A DNA stretch of 64,000 nucleotides from contig NC_079488.1 of assembly GCF_020520425.1 (NCBI RefSeq), forward strand, positions 87,153,285 to 87,217,284. The letters are read 5' to 3'. The DNA is from Spinacia oleracea (lineage: Eukaryota; Streptophyta; Magnoliopsida; Caryophyllales; Amaranthaceae). This document shows positions 10,318 to 24,454 of the stretch, one piece after another. A program made the position numbers and the translations under genes. The notes under the pieces are model-generated. The model did no database searches, was not told the DNA's origin, and worked only from the letters and a program-made list of their open reading frames with translations. Position 1 is the stretch's first letter; every line of letters starts with the position of its first letter.

Positions 10318-11442
10318 ATGTTATGCAGAATGTCGACCATTGATGCTATCAACGATGTTACCAACGGAGCTCGCAACGAGCATCATGTTCACGATGATAA
10401 CGACATTACTCACGAGGAGTATGTCCATGTTAATGGCCATGAGGAAAGGATGGAACGATTGGAAAATGTGAGTGCAATGTTGGCCGAATTAGTCCATGAT
10501 TCTCGGAAAAAGAAAGATGTTAGTGGGAACGAGAGCGCAACGATGTTCAAGAACTTTTCGTCGCTCAACCCACCATCCTATGATGGCAGGCCTGATCCAG
10601 TTGAGTTCGAGGATTGGATAAGTCGCATTGATCAGTTGTTTGAAACCCTGCAATGCCCTGAGAAATGGAGAGTTGATTTCGCAGTGTTTTACTTGACGGG
10701 TCAAGCAGGATTATGGTGGAAAGTTAACAAGGAACGAAAGAATGGGTCTGGATTTGGTTGGAACGAGCTACAAAAGTTAATGAGAGACAAGTTTTATCCA
10801 CCATCCCTGAGGAAACAAAAATAAGATGAATTTCTACACTTGCAACAAGGAACAATGAGCGTGTTGGAATACGCAAATAAGTTCATGGAGTTGTCAAGGT
10901 TTGCACCAGACCTGGTGTCGACAGAGCAGTCTAGGATGAACCGTTTCGAGCGAGGTCTGCACCTTAAGTACCAGGATAGGTTGTCCACCCAGAGGTTTAC
11001 TTCATACCAGGATATGGTTGATATCGCAGCTAATGTAGAGAGAGTGGTACTGCTTCGAGAAGCGAAGAATGTTGGGTATAAAAGGAGAAATGAAAACCAG
11101 AGTCAAGGAGGAGCAAAGAAGCCTAACCAACGCTATCAGGGAAACCAAAGGAGGAACGATGTTGGAAACAAAGGACAAGGTTATCGTGGAAACCAGAATA
11201 ATATGGCGCAAGAATGTGCCAAATGTGGGAGAAGAGGCCACATCGAGAGTGAATGCCGTGTAGGATCGAACACTTGTTTTCGATGTGGGAGCCATGATCA
11301 TTACATCAGAGATTGTCCGAAGCAGGTAACCCCAACCTCGAGAGGACCAGTTTCAACTAACAACGATCGTGGTCGGAACAACAACACAGGAGGTTCAAAC
11401 CGCAACCCACCCCGACCACCGCCAGCTGGAAGAGTTTTGTGA
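10318..11442 (+). pseudogene. CHR-1 gag (capsid plus two CCHC knuckles), nonsense mutant
   Basis: The frame opens MLCRMSTIDA; the Met at 10327 is an alternative start. It contains the retrotransposon gag core ([18 protein letters not shown], then GQAGLWWKV) and two CCHC zinc knuckles, CAKCGRRGHIESEC and [18 protein letters not shown] at 10822-10824 interrupts the frame where CHR-2 and CHR-3 have GAA, and the same frame continues to 11442. At its end one T is missing relative to CHR-2 (about 11433-11436), so gag no longer reads into pol as it does at 34284-34294. Gag forms the virus-like particle and the knuckles bind element RNA. This copy cannot make full-length Gag without readthrough. Confidence 0.88.
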
Positions 11443-14400
11443 TGAGACAGGATGAGGCAGATGAGAATGATAATGTTATCACCGGTACTTTCTCTATCCA
11501 TTCTTTAGCAGCCCATGTTCTTTTTGATTCTGGAGCTTCACATTCCTTTATTTCTCCATTGTTTGCAAAGTATTTAAATTTGAAACCATGTTGTGACTTT
11601 CATGCTATGTTTCCCTTCCAAGTGGAGAAATTGTGAAATGTAGGACCTTGTATAAGGATTGCCCTATCATAATAGAGAAAGTAGAGTTTCTAGCAGACTT
11701 AATAGTTTTTGACCTATCTGAATTTGATGTAATCTTGGGAATGAATTGGTTGACTAAGTACGAAGCTAACCTTAATTGTTCGAGGCAAAGTGTGACCCTT
11801 ATAACGCCAGATGGAGATAGAGTTTCATTCCATAAGTTAGTAAGAAAACCAACGATTCAAATTGTCCATGCTTTGAGAGCACATAAAATGATTGAGAGTG
11901 GTTTATCTGGTTATCTGTGTAGTGTTATTGACTTAAATACCTCTGGACCTTCCATTACCGACATACCTGTTGTTTGTGAGTACCCACATGTTTTTCCAGA
12001 AGAAATACCTAGTATGCCCCCACCAAGAGAATTAGATTTCAGCATGGAATTAATTCCGGGATCCACCCCTATTTCTAAGGCACCATATAGAATGGCACCA
12101 GCTGAGTTACAAGAATTAAAGAAACAATTAGATGAGTTACTTGAAAAAGGATATATTCGACCTAGTGTTTCACCTTGGGGAGCCCCTGTCTTGTTTGTGA
12201 AGAAAAAGGACGGAACTATGAGGCTATGCATAGATTATCGAGAGTTAAACAAGATTACCATTAAGAATAAGTATCCCTTACCCCGTATTGATGATTTGTT
12301 TGACCAACTTCGAGGTGCAAAAGTGTTTTCTAAGATTGATTTGAGGTCAGGTTACCATCAACTTCGAATTAAACCCGAGGATATTCCAAAGACAGCCTTT
12401 AGAACTAGATATGGTCACTATGAGTTTGTTGTGATGCCTTTTGGATTAACCAATGCGCCAGCTGTATTTATGGATTTGATGAACCGTATTTTTTAAACCA
12501 TACCTTGATAAGTTTGTAGTTGTTTTCATTGATGATATTTTGATATATTCTAAGAGTAATGAGGAACACGAAGAGCATCTGAGAAAAGTGTTAGATATGT
12601 TGATTGAAAACCAGTTATATGCTAAGTTGTCGAAATGTGAATTCTGGCTTAAGGAAATATCATTTTTAGGACATATTATCTCTGAGAAAGGTGTATCTGT
12701 TGATCCTGAGAAAATAAAAGCAATTGTAGAATGGCCTAGACCAACTAATGTACCCGAAGTACGGAGTTTTATGGGTTTAGCTGGATACTACCGAAGATTC
12801 GTTCAAGATTTTTCTAAGGTTGCCTTGCCCATAACCCGATTAGTTAGAAAGAATACCAAATTCGTGTGGAATGATGATTGTGAATGTGCATTTCAAGAAC
12901 TTAAGAAACGTCTCACCACTGCCCCTATTCTTACCCTTCCATCTGGAACTGGCGGATTTGTAATCTATAGTGATGCCTCCAAGAATGGGTTAGGATGTGT
13001 CTTGATGCAAAACGGGAAAGTTATAGCTTATGCTTCACGCCAACTCAAAGTCCATGAACAAAACTACCCTACCCATGACCTTGAACTTGCAGCTGTTGTT
13101 TTCGCCCTTAAGATTTGGAGACATTATTTGTATGGAGTTTCGTGTCAAATTTTCACCGACCATAAGAGTCTTAAGTATATTTTCACCCAAAAAGAACTCA
13201 ATATGAGGCAACGTAGGTGGTTAGAACTTCTTAAAGATTATGACCTTGATATTCAATACCATCCCGGAAAGGCTAACGTTGTTGCAGATGCATTAAGTCG
13301 GAAGTCTCACCTAAATTCTATCCTAACTTTTTCCCGAGTCAACCGAGATGATCTACAAAAGATGGAAATTGAGTTTATCAAAGGAAATGCTTGCTTGAAT
13401 GTGTTGGTAATGAAGCCAACTTTGATTGATGAAATTAAGGAAGCGCAATATAAGGACTTGCAATTAGAAAGAATAAGGAGTGAAGTGGAAAATGGGAAGT
13501 CACCTGGTTTTGTCATTCAAGAGGATGGCACGTTAAGGTTTCAGGGAAGATTATGTGTGCCTAATGATGAGAAGTTGAAAAAGAGAATCTTAGAAGAAGC
13601 TCATAGTTCACCATACTCGATTCACCCTGGAGGAAATAAGATGTATAAGGATTTAAGGCAAATGTATTGGTGGAGCAACATGAAGCAAGAAGTGGCAGAG
13701 TATGTGGCTAAATGTTTGACATGTCAGAGAATCAAGATCGAGCATCAAAGACCAGCAGGTTTGTTGCAACCTCTGGATGTGCCAGAATGGAAATGGGATT
13801 CAGTTTCAATGGATTTTATCATAGGATTACCAAGATCAACCAAGGGAATGAATGCTATTTGGGTCATTGTTGATCGATTAACAAAGTCAGCGCATTTCTT
13901 AGCCATGAAGAACAATTCGAGTTTGGATCAACTTGCTGAACTATATGTGAACACTATTGTGCGATTTCATGGAGTGCCTAGTTCTATCGTTTCTGATCGT
14001 GATACGAGGTATCAATCAACCTATTGGAAAGAATTGCAGAAAGCTCTTGGGACGAAACTTAACTTCAGTACCGCATTTCACCCAACGACTGATGGACAAA
14101 CAGAGCGTACCAATCAAATTGTCGAGGATATGTTGAGAGCATGTATTTTGGATTTTCAAGGAACCTGGGAGAAGTTTCTACCTATGGTTGAATTTTCATA
14201 CAACAACAGTTATCAGGCCACTATTGGTATGGCACCTTACGAAGCACTTTATGGAAGGAAATGTCGTACACCATTATGTTGGAGTGATATCGATGAAGCA
14301 CGTGTTATAGGACCAGAATTGATTCAAGAAACTACTGACAAGATTCGTTTAATCCAATCAAGAATGATGGCAGCACAAAGTAGGCAAAAGAGTTATGCCG

Positions 14401-14849
14401 ACCAACGAAGAAGACCACTAGAGTTTGAGATTGGAGATCACGTATTCTTGAAAATTTCGCCAACAAAAGGAATAATGAGATTTGGTCAAACAGGAAAGTT
14501 GAGCCCAAGATACATCGGGCCATATGAGATATTAGAAAGAGTAGGTACAGTAGCATATCGACTAGCTTTACCAACCGACTTGGAAAAAGTGCATAATGTG
14601 TTCCACGTGTCGATGTTAAGAAAATATGTTCCTGATCCTAGCCATGTGATTACGCATGAACCCTTGTTATTGCGAAATGATTTGACTTACGAGGAGAAAC
14701 CAATTGAAATCCTAGAACGAAGAGAGAAACGACTTAGAAGCAAAGTAATTCCAATGGTTAAAGTCTTGTGGGCCAATCACTTGACATCTGAAGCTACATG
14801 AGAAGTCGAAGTGCAAATGAGATCGAAATATCCCCAATTATTCGTTTAG
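11439..14849 (+). pseudogene. CHR-1 pol (protease, RT, RNase H, integrase, chromodomain), broken
   Basis: Domains in order: aspartic protease with DSGA (11526-11537); RT with MPFGLTNAP and FIDD (12525-12536); RNase H with YSDAS and VVADALSRK; integrase with the HHCC zinc region and core motifs MDF, SDRD and DGQTER; and a C-terminal chromodomain (about 14650-14849). Four lesions break it. The first T deletion precedes the region. A 4-bp deletion lies near 11609. An extra T at about 12490-12496 creates a stop after MNRIF. A TGG to TGA change (14799-14801) sits inside the chromodomain, after which the frame runs on to the natural TAG at 14849. All catalytic residues I can see are retained. The longest intact piece is 12540-14801 (753 codons). 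Confidence 0.92.
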
Positions 14850-14995
14850 AAACGATAAGATGTATGAATTCTAAAATATTATGATGTTATTCCTGCCAAG
14901 TTTATATAGCAAATAGGATGATTAAGTATGACATGTATAATTTCTAAGAATGGCAAGTTCAACTGAGCTCCAGTTTCGAGGACGAAACTTTTTCT

Positions 14996-15008
14996 AAGGG
15001 GGTGAGGA
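14996..15008 (+). other. CHR-1 polypurine tract
   Basis: aagggggtgagga lies immediately before the 3' LTR, where plus-strand DNA synthesis is primed. CHR-2 has aagggggtaagga before 46918, and CHR-3 has the same tract on the minus strand (39574-39586). Confidence 0.85.
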
Positions 15009-17687
15009 TGTAATACCCTGAATTTTTAAAATACGGTTTACTATGCTTAATAATTCTATTTAATTTAATGTCTATTATTAATCGTTTTAAATCTTAATTC
15101 CAGACGCTATTTTTTTTTATAATCTTACTTAACTCGGAAATTTTAATATTTCAGTCGTAAAAATACTTCGATTTTTATAATTCAATTAGTTTTTTTTTTT
15201 TTTTTTAAATTATAATTATTTCCGAATTATCTTTTAAAGCTTAATTAGGGAGTAAAAATTCTGAAATTTCTCTAGCAATTCACAATTTTCAAGATATCCT
15301 TATTCTCCTAAATAAGCCAAAGTTAGTTTGTCTCCTTCCTTCTTTCTTCTTCTGCTTCACGCAGCTTTTGCCATGGAAGTCAAACTTCCCTTTTACACTT
15401 GTCTCACACATTCTTACAATTGATCCACGTATCCTTGCCTAACTCCCTTAGTCACCAGAATTGCAGGTTTTTCTTCACATTTGTCATTCCAACCAATCTT
15501 AACTGAGTCAATGAACACCAATTCACACTAGAAATAGCTCTCAAAATAGGCAGAAAATGAGAAGAATCAAACTCAAAATCGTGAGTAACAATCAGTTTCA
15601 ACCTCATTGAATTCCAACAAAACTAAACACAATTCAATTTCACTTCCTGCTTTTCTGTAATTTAAACCACCACCACCAACGACCACCGTCTGCCTACCAC
15701 CACCGTGACCACCATCGATAACCACCTTCGACCACCACCAACACAGCAACCACCTTCGACCACCACACCTCCCTCACCCTCTCCCTTCCACCACACGCAC
15801 CCCCTGCCCTCTCCCCTGCTTCCTCTTTCCCCTCCTTCGGCGCGCCACCAGCGTCGCAGCCACCACACCAGCCCACTCCCCTCGCCTGGTCAACTCATTT
15901 CCCCCACACTTCCCGGCGAGCTACACGACCACCAATCGAAACACCCTTCTCCAAAACTCCCCTGCTTCCCCTTCGTTTTCGCACTCCCTCCTCCTCTCTC
16001 ACGCTGCACCACCGCCGCGAAACACCACCCACCTGCACCGGCGTGACCTTGTTGCGCCGCCCGGCCGTCCGTCGCTCCTTCTCCTCGCGGCTCTTCATCC
16101 CCTTCGTTGCTTCCCTGTTTCGGCCCCCCCTCCCCCTGTTCTTGACCCAGGAAACCGAAAGCAACAAAGCCAATCTCTAAATTTTGGAGCCTTGATTTGT
16201 TTTTCAAACCTAACTCCAAATTGGGCCACATTTCATTTGGGCCTTGGGTAAGACTAAATCTGAATTTTCAGATTTTTAATTTGTCAATACTTATGGTTTA
16301 ATAATTTTTACAAAATATTTACTAATAAAAACTGTTTATTATTTTTCAGATTTTATTATCAACTTTATGAGAATAAAGATTCTAGTTTTATTTATCAAAA
16401 TGGAATTTAAACATTATTTACATGAAAATTTATTTATAAAATATATATGTAATTCAATTCAAAATTCGATTAATAATAATATTTTCTTTAAATGTCGAAA
16501 TTATATTTTATTAAAATTCGTTATTTATTTCATTACTTATAAAATTTATGATTTATAAAATATTAAATTTTATAATTATTTATCGATCTAGTACTAATTC
16601 AATTTTTAAAGAAATTGGACTCGGAGCTCAGGACGAACGAACCAACGAAAACCCTTAGCAAATCGCGGAAGTGAGGTAACGGCTATTGCTAGTACCCGCA
16701 ATCCCCTTATAAAAGTATTATGAAATCATGACGTTATGATTGAATTTAAGAATTAAATGTTTCGATGTGTTTTATGGATTGTGGGATGAAACATGATTTG
16801 TTTGGATTGTTTATTATAATATGATTTGATTAAGTTTTCTCATAAAATTATGTTTATGAAATGCTTTGAAAGAAATGATATGTTTATTGATCCCAGGATC
16901 AAAATGATGTTTTATGAGCTAAATGAGTTATGTTATTTCGAATTGAAATCCAAGCCAAGGCTTGGTAAAATTACATAAAACATGATAAAATGAAAGTGAA
17001 AGACCTGGTTTGTCTGGCGGTATATAAACTACCATCTTCCTATCTACCGGTCATGCATGCACCACGGACACCTGTCCACCCATGGATTACGAGCCCAGGC
17101 TCCCATGGTTTATGAGCCCAGGCTCAGGGCCCAGGCCCATGTTACGATGATGAGCCCAGGCTCAGGGCCCAGGCCCAGTGGAGAATTCCTTCACGGTTCG
17201 TACTTGCCGACAACTAGCATGTTAAATTGCAAAGTTTATGAATGAAGTGAATATGATATTTTATTAAATGTTTTACTTATTCTATTCTCCCTGTGTTATT
17301 AAATAAAATGAATTGAAATAAATTTACGCTGCTAGAATAGTTCGTTACTGAGTCTTTGGCTCACCGTTTTGTTTTCCGTTTTAGGTACTGCGGGGGACGA
17401 TGGACACGAGTAGTGGCGAGGAGTTTCACTTTATTATCATCCACCTAGTTTATGCTTACAGTTTTAATAGTTTAATAGTTTTAATTAAAGACTCTTAGTA
17501 AATTATGTAGTTTCATTTTAATAATATTAAAGGATTATTATATATTTTGGAGTATCTAAAGGCTTATGATTGATGTTTGCCTTGTAATTTCCGAAAAGGA
17601 AGTTACGGCAGGTAATGTCCCGACCAATTAGGTTAATTCCGCTGCTAATTATGCTTTAATTATTGAATTAGAGGTCGGGGCGTTACA
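15009..17687 (+). repeat. CHR-1 3' LTR
   Basis: 2679 bp, nearly identical to 7425-10105. I saw differences only in poly-T lengths and at about three single bases (one in gaaatccaagcc near 16946, two in the dyad cluster near 17145-17165). The ORFs inside repeat those of the 5' LTR and are not genes. Confidence 0.92.
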
Positions 17688-20460
17688 ACTTGTGCTCGTT
17701 GGTAATCAAAATAGCCGAAGGGTGAAACGATCCTACTCCGCGTTTATTTCCTTATCAAGTTGGGACGACCTGAAAATCAGCATATTAATGTGAACGGACA
17801 GAACCGCATAACGAATCTCGGCTCCCTTGGCATGTTTCATCTCGGGAGTGGGGACTAAGGATACCCATCGCCAACCGGGGGGTGCATACGCTTCGAATGT
17901 TGTCCACTCGGCACTTTTCGCTAGTAGTACACCCGTCCCAAACCCAATCGCTCGCCCACTAAGGTCCCTCTCATTGGTGCATGCCCCCTTGGCTTACATC
18001 GTGATTGGCCTCTTGGGACGAAATTCGTCTGTTGAATGCACTACCTCGACCGGAGCATGTGTTGGATCTACGATAGAAGCGGTACCAAGCCGGCGCAAAT
18101 ATTACCCATAGAAGCCTATCATAAACTACGTGACATATTATTTTTGCTTCATGTTGTAATATTAGTTATGTGTAGCGAATTACGTGATTATGTTGTGATT
18201 GTGTGTGACAAATAACGCTAGAAAACCAACGACCCTAAAAATTGCCCAAACATTCATAAACACCAATTGGCCAAAGAGTTATACCTAAATACGTGTCCCA
18301 CAGTCCCGGGCGATCGCCACAAAAATAAGCGACGCTCAGGACGACCTGTAACGGATCCCACGACGCTGCATAACGCGCAAAGAACGTTATTGGGCAAGCA
18401 CGCAAAATTAAGTCGTATGTACGAAAAAAAATAGACGAACAGAATACGAGTACCAGTCAGGGACGCACTTTCAGCGCCTCTGGCTGGGCGCCAATTATTT
18501 CAACGCCCCTGTTGGGCGCTGAAGTTGCTGCTTGGCCTTTTGGCCAGGCACCGCAGCCTCGGTGCTCGCGCACAAAATATACGTAGCAATAAAAAATAAT
18601 TCGTAACAAATTTGCTACGAGGACGTATGAAAAAGGCACTCAATTCTAAGAACGACTTATAAAATAAATAACTCCTTGTGTCGTCATTAGGCCTCCTATG
18701 ACGACAATGTTCGGCACCAAAACCGAGCATGCTAATTAGAATGACCTTGAATGTCACATGGGAAAAGTATTCAAAAAATGATGTTCGAATAAAGTTTTCA
18801 AGGAAAAAATAACGTTCGAATAAAAAATAAATAAATCCGAGTCTAGACTAGGCTATGCCAAAGTACAATCTAAATCCTAAGTCTTAGTTGTCTTATACAT
18901 AGAATCGGTCCTAATGTTTGGTGTCGTTCTACAAGTTAAAAGGTTAAACCATATTGAGTCTCCCTTCCTAACATTTAAATCAATAAGCACCCATATGTAA
19001 TTGTCATCCCTTGCTAAGAATCTACGGCCTCAATACTCTCTCTCACCAATAAAAAGAATATATTATGTAATTCAAGTATTTGCAAAATGTAAACAGTCAC
19101 ATTCTGAAAATCATTCCTCCATAGTCGCACAACCCCCAAAGTGAACCTAAGGTGTCAATACCATTGGCAAAAGAAAAATTAATGGCCTCAAGGCTTATGA
19201 TCACATTGGGTCACGACTATCATAGTCCTCTCGAGCCACTCGCTCCTTGAAGTACTCCTAAGTACGGACTAAAAGATTTTCCATGAATGCAACATGACGA
19301 ACCATGAAAATACCCAAGTCGGCATGCCGTAAGGCTACCATTGGGGTAAAACAATACACACTAAGAGGGAAGCCGCACTAATGATTCAAGTCTTGCAAAA
19401 ATGAAAATTCGATCTCCCCAACCAACTACCTTGCCAACATTAAGCAAAATGGCGCATGACAAATGAACACCCAAGGGTTAAAATCTAAAGTGTCAACCAA
19501 CAAAAGTTATGGTCCAATTAGCCTAAGTCTGAGAGTCGCTTGGTCAAGTGTTATAGGCTTACGCCACGTCATTATTTTGAGTCTAGGCCACCTCCTTGTA
19601 TTCATACACGGGTTATAATCAAAAAAATTAATGAAAGTTCGAGTCTAAATCACAACTTCCAATTAAATCCCGGAAACTGGAATCTGAAAAGAAGCAAAAA
19701 AATTATTTTCGATGTAATTCTTTCGTTAAATTTCAATAAAGTAAAAACAATATTTTGAATCTACGCTATTTGCACATTTTAAGAAATGACTAAATAAGCT
19801 TGCAAAGTAAGACAATTTAAAGGTCCAGCCTAGGCCTACTAAAGTTAAAGGTCCACTATAGGCCCACCAAACGAGGCTCACTCAGTCTCACCTCGTGACT
19901 CAAAGACCACAACCATCTACCTTTTAGCCCAAATAAAAAAAATTGAAGGATTTATGTTGGGGAGAAATCCCAAGCAAAAAAAAAAGAGAAAGAGAAAAGG
20001 GAGAGCGAAGAGAGCGAGCCATGAAATACTTAAAGAGAAAGAGAAAAGAGCGAGCCATAAAATACTTAGCTCGTACCCCCCAAAGTGCAAAGCTTACCCA
20101 AGTAAACGAAGGAAAAGAATTGAGTCAACCAATCCAAATCATACCACAAAAACTACATAAAGTTCTACAATCTTCTACCCTTTCCAATCCTCATGCTTGA
20201 CTAATACCTATACAAATTATCCTATCTCATTCAACCCATCTTCCAAGCCGTCTTGAGTCACAAAAAAAAAAAAGACAAATGAAAAGTACATTATACGCTT
20301 AACGTAAAAAAAATGTAAATAATAAAAAAGAAACTTTGCAAAGCGCCTTTAAAGTTCGTCTAAAAAAAAGGAAGCATTTAGCGCACAAAAAAGATTCGCA
20401 AATATTTGACACAAAACGAAAAGGAGCAGCGCAAAAAGGCAGCCCAGAACACGTTTACAA

Positions 20461-20476
20461 CGCCCAGGCCTGGGCG
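20461..20476. repeat. GCCCAGGCCTGGGC palindrome, a member of the LARD hairpin family
   Basis: cgcccaggcctgggcg is a perfect 16-bp palindrome followed by a second imperfect copy (about 20491-20508). Paired hairpins of this type recur at 18470-18530, 23355-23408 and 23545-23600 and in the LTRs. Confidence 0.6.
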
Positions 20477-23400
20477 CCAAAAATAATAACGCCCAGCCCT
20501 GGGCGCCGTTCTTGCTTATCATTTTTCAACTCCCAATTCCTAAAAGTGTTCGTATATACATGCGGAAGAATAACGAACACTTGGGGGTAGAGGATCATAT
20601 AAAATACGCAAAATACGCGCGCTCCAAAATTTTCGTACACTTATTTCACCCTATTTCAAACATTACGATTCCACTCGAACGTATTTGTTTAAAATCGGCA
20701 TTCTAAGAAACCATTTTCTGGCTAAGAACTACGCAAGACCTGATTCCAAATTAAATCTATTTAAGGCGGATACGTAGGCAATCCATGATTCGGTCCAACC
20801 AATTTGCAAAAATGTTAGAGCCTACAGAACAACAAGAATAAAAATAGAGTCCCTTATTGAAATTTAATTCCTTGAAATCCAAGTCGAAAGAAAAAATTTA
20901 AGCCAAAGGAAGAATCCAAGTCAACAAGATGCCAAAATGAGCACACATCGAAAAATAATAAGGGCACGTATCCTTGCCAGAAGGAGTCCTCACACTCCTA
21001 GGCACTTAGCCAATACTCAAAAGATCGCTTTGCCTCAATGGAATGGGGGCTAGCGCGAGCGTCCATGACCTCTAAAATACTCGACTTGACCCTCCCTAAA
21101 GCAAAGTAACTCACTTAAGACCTTCTTTCACCACTAGACACAGTCATAATCGCCAACGAGTAGTAAAGGCAGTAAAGCTTGCAATAAAGAGGATTGTTCT
21201 ACGGCATCGCCCCATCGTTCCTTCGAACTCAGGGCACCCGTTCATGGTAATTCAAATGCTTGCGAATCCCCTTTGAAAAAATCAGACATTGTCAATAGGA
21301 CTTGGCAATTAACCAAGGCTCACCCTACTTAGACATATGACACGGGCATCTAAGATCGAAATCTGAAAGCATCATTAATGAGAAGACATAATAGCAACTG
21401 GGGGCTAAAAAATTGAAATGAAAGAGCTAGGGAAAGAACCAAGTATACCTTGACCTTTTGTGCAGACATACACCAAGTAAATACTAAGTCAATTTGAAAA
21501 CGGTTTATATTCCCGTAAATCTGGAAAAGGCGGCCCTAAAAGCCCAAAGCATGTGCCACACGGGCACAAGTAATATCTTGACGCCTGCACCCTGGCCTCC
21601 AGCAAATCCTTAGACAGCATTCCGAAGATCGTAACAGTATTTTGATTCACTCATGTAATCCTGTACGAACCCTTCTATAAGTCAACTTACTTAGGACACC
21701 TCGGATTGTACACAGTAGGACTCGGATTTCAAATAATTTTCAAAGACTTCTTCGAACATAATAAAGTGTCGTTCGGTTTAAGCTAAGTATGCGTTTATCT
21801 CGATGTTGCAAGTGAGTCAAAAAGATTTCTAAATATGATTATGGGTAAAAGGCACCTAGCTTTTGGTCTAGGCACACTTCAACATGTGACTACCTTGACC
21901 ATGGCAATACAATACGACATTTACAAGAGAAGTAGCAAATCACTACTCGAACGTACCTCGCACTAAACGGGTTTAAACTATTCATGATCCATGTCACATG
22001 AATGCATAAAAACGTACGCCAAGCATTATAGCACCAAGCCAATCCCGTAGCTATAATTGGGGGCTTGAGAAAAACACTCTAAAAATGCTCGAAATGACGA
22101 TTTTATCACAAATTCTCGACGCTAATGCTATACACACGTCATAGGGGCACAATCCTAAGGTTTAATCGTGTAAAACGAACCTTAGAATGGCTACAACCCC
22201 TCCCAAATTCTAAGCACTACTTAGAATATATAAAGTCACCCCACTAACAAGGAAAACTGAAAATCGCGAGTCACCAAAACTCCGATCAAACTACTGCACA
22301 TAACGCTCGCCCTACAAGCGCCCGTTACACAGTCTACGTCGTTCCAAAGCAAAAGCGAAAGAAAAATCAAGGATAAAAACAATAAAGAAACATCTATGAA
22401 TCCTCGCATCGAACGAAGTAATAAGCCATGCACACCCACGCAGAAGGTGCTACACTTGTTCGAACACCTGAACGAGGCGCGATGAAATACTCCAATGCAA
22501 AAAAAAAATGATGATATATCCCAACACCTGGAGAAATGTTCTAAGACACGTTGTTAGGCCACACAAGCCTACGTCGCACCATAAGTTCAACCAGCCCACG
22601 GTACAAATCTAAAAAAAAGAGTAAGGCATATTGCACTAATGCAGGCACGATCAAGAGCATGTGTAAAAGAGGCAAAGATTACTCATCGCCCAAATTCAAA
22701 ATGCAAGCCACACGACTTTTACATTAAGGATTAAAGGTAGCAAAACATTACCTACCACGGAAGGGATAGCTCGCACCTACACGAGCGGAACCCCAAGGCA
22801 TCTTTCTCGAAAGAACCTACAAAAATCGTACGCCAAAACGAAGCATCCCAACATGCATACTTGGGGGCTCCAAGCTACGAAACGACCATAGCAAAATAAA
22901 AAAGGGGTCTCAAAGCAAATGTTTGAACGATCAAAAGGGCACGATGCTTAAGCCCATTTCATGAATGGGCCTGAACTTATAAAGCTTCTAAGAAAATTAT
23001 TCAACATCAGTCATTGCTCAAAAAAAGAGTGATTCAAGCGAACTGATTAATGGACCGCACGCAACGGCCATTCTATGAACGCTCGTTCGCACATATATTC
23101 TAAGTATCGAACATTTACGAACACGTTCAAAGGAAAAATTATACGTTCAAAATAAAAACAAGAGCGATCAAAGTCTTATGCCTCAAAGTATGTTCCTCGG
23201 GCCATATGGACTCGCCCGAATATTGCAATAACTGTACGCCTTAAGAGCAATAGTTCCTTTGAATAATCACCCCAAAGCGACAAACACCGTAGTCCACCAA
23301 TCGGCTACGGCTTCTTGAGAAATCATCAAGAGAGAGTCCTGCCTGGGACGCACTTTCGACGCCCAGGACCAGGCGCCAGATATTCCGACGCCCAGCCCTG

Positions 23401-24171
23401 GGCGCTGAAAATCAGCTCAACTCATTGTGATCTCTAAAATTTTACGTTCCAAAAATAAAGAAAAACAAAAGAGAAGAGAATACGTAGAATTTCCAAGTAA
23501 AAAAGAGGCCAATTGTGTCATCAAAAGACCAGCCCAAACAATATTTTCAACGCCCCACTTGGGCGTGAATTATTTCAACGCTCAGTCTTGGGCGCCGAAA
23601 ATGAGCCCAGGCCCCAAAAAAGGCCCTGGCTTCTGTAGGGTCCTGCCGTATCCATTCGACTCGAAAATCGCCGATTTCTTTACTGAAAGTCGCACCTCAC
23701 GGCTTTGTTAAGAGTAGCACACCACTACAAAGATCGCTCGCACTTACGAGCACGATCCCAAAACACGATCAAGGACATTACAAAATGTGTATCCCCAAGG
23801 AACCTCTTTGACAAGAAATGACCGTCAAGCACGAGTGCTTGGGGGCTCGAAAGAAAATATATATTTCAAAAGAGAGTATGCAAAATGAAAATAATATTCC
23901 CAGACCACGCTGTACGAAGTCCCGTGTTTGGATAATCTCAAAAGATAAAACTGGATTACGACCTCAAAACAAAGGTCGCCGTTGATACTTATACATAGTC
24001 CCCTAATCAAGGACCCGGGTAGTGGCAAAATTGAGTCGTAAAGACTAGCTCAAAACCATAAAAGATGATGACCACGAGACAATGGTCCGTCTAAGCACGT
24101 TGCCAACCCACATTCAGGTTGCAACTAAATCCGAGCATCCCTCGAAAGAAAATAAATTCTTCAAAAAACAA

Positions 24172-24440
24172 AAACAGGCTCGCCATCTTCAGCCGGCGGG
24201 GTCTGCGTCACTAACCGCGCAGGTCCTCAGTTTTCGAAAATGAAATCTTCAAAAACACAAAACAGGCTCGCCATCTTCACCCGACGGGGTCTACGTCACA
24301 AACCGCGTAGGTCCTTATTTTCAAAACATCAAAACAGATTCGTCCAGTTCTATGGGACGGGGCGTCCACCCTCAGCAGGACAGGCTCGCCCACCTTCAGC
24401 GGGCGGGGTCTGCGCCACTAACCGCGCAGGTCCTTAGTCG
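24172..24440. repeat. Tandem array in the LARD (caggctcgccatcttcag units)
   Basis: Three to four diverged units of about 65-95 bp carry caggctcgcc, a ggcggggtctgcg segment and accgcgcaggtcc. A shortened version is present in the second LARD copy at about 50735-50990, with one unit partly lost. Confidence 0.65.
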
Positions 24441-24454
24441 CTGCAGCGATAACT

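Larger units (their letters stand above)
7425..17687 (+). mobile_element. CHR-1: chromovirus (Tekay/Del-like Ty3 element), complete but coding-dead
   Basis: It has two LTRs (7425-10105 and 15009-17687), a Met-type primer site, a gag-pol region, a polypurine tract and the 5-bp duplication acttg (7420-7424 and 17688-17692). The pol order protease-RT-RNase H-integrase-chromodomain is that of Ty3 chromoviruses, which use the chromodomain to direct integration into heterochromatin. The two LTRs differ by only about three substitutions plus poly-T length, so this is a very recent insertion. The coding region nevertheless holds five disabling lesions, described with gag and pol. Confidence 0.93.

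Noticed and set aside
17827..18111. 94-codon ORF at the start of the LARD interior as a possible gag remnant
   Set aside because: No capsid, zinc-knuckle or other motif is visible, and the frame is closed on both sides.
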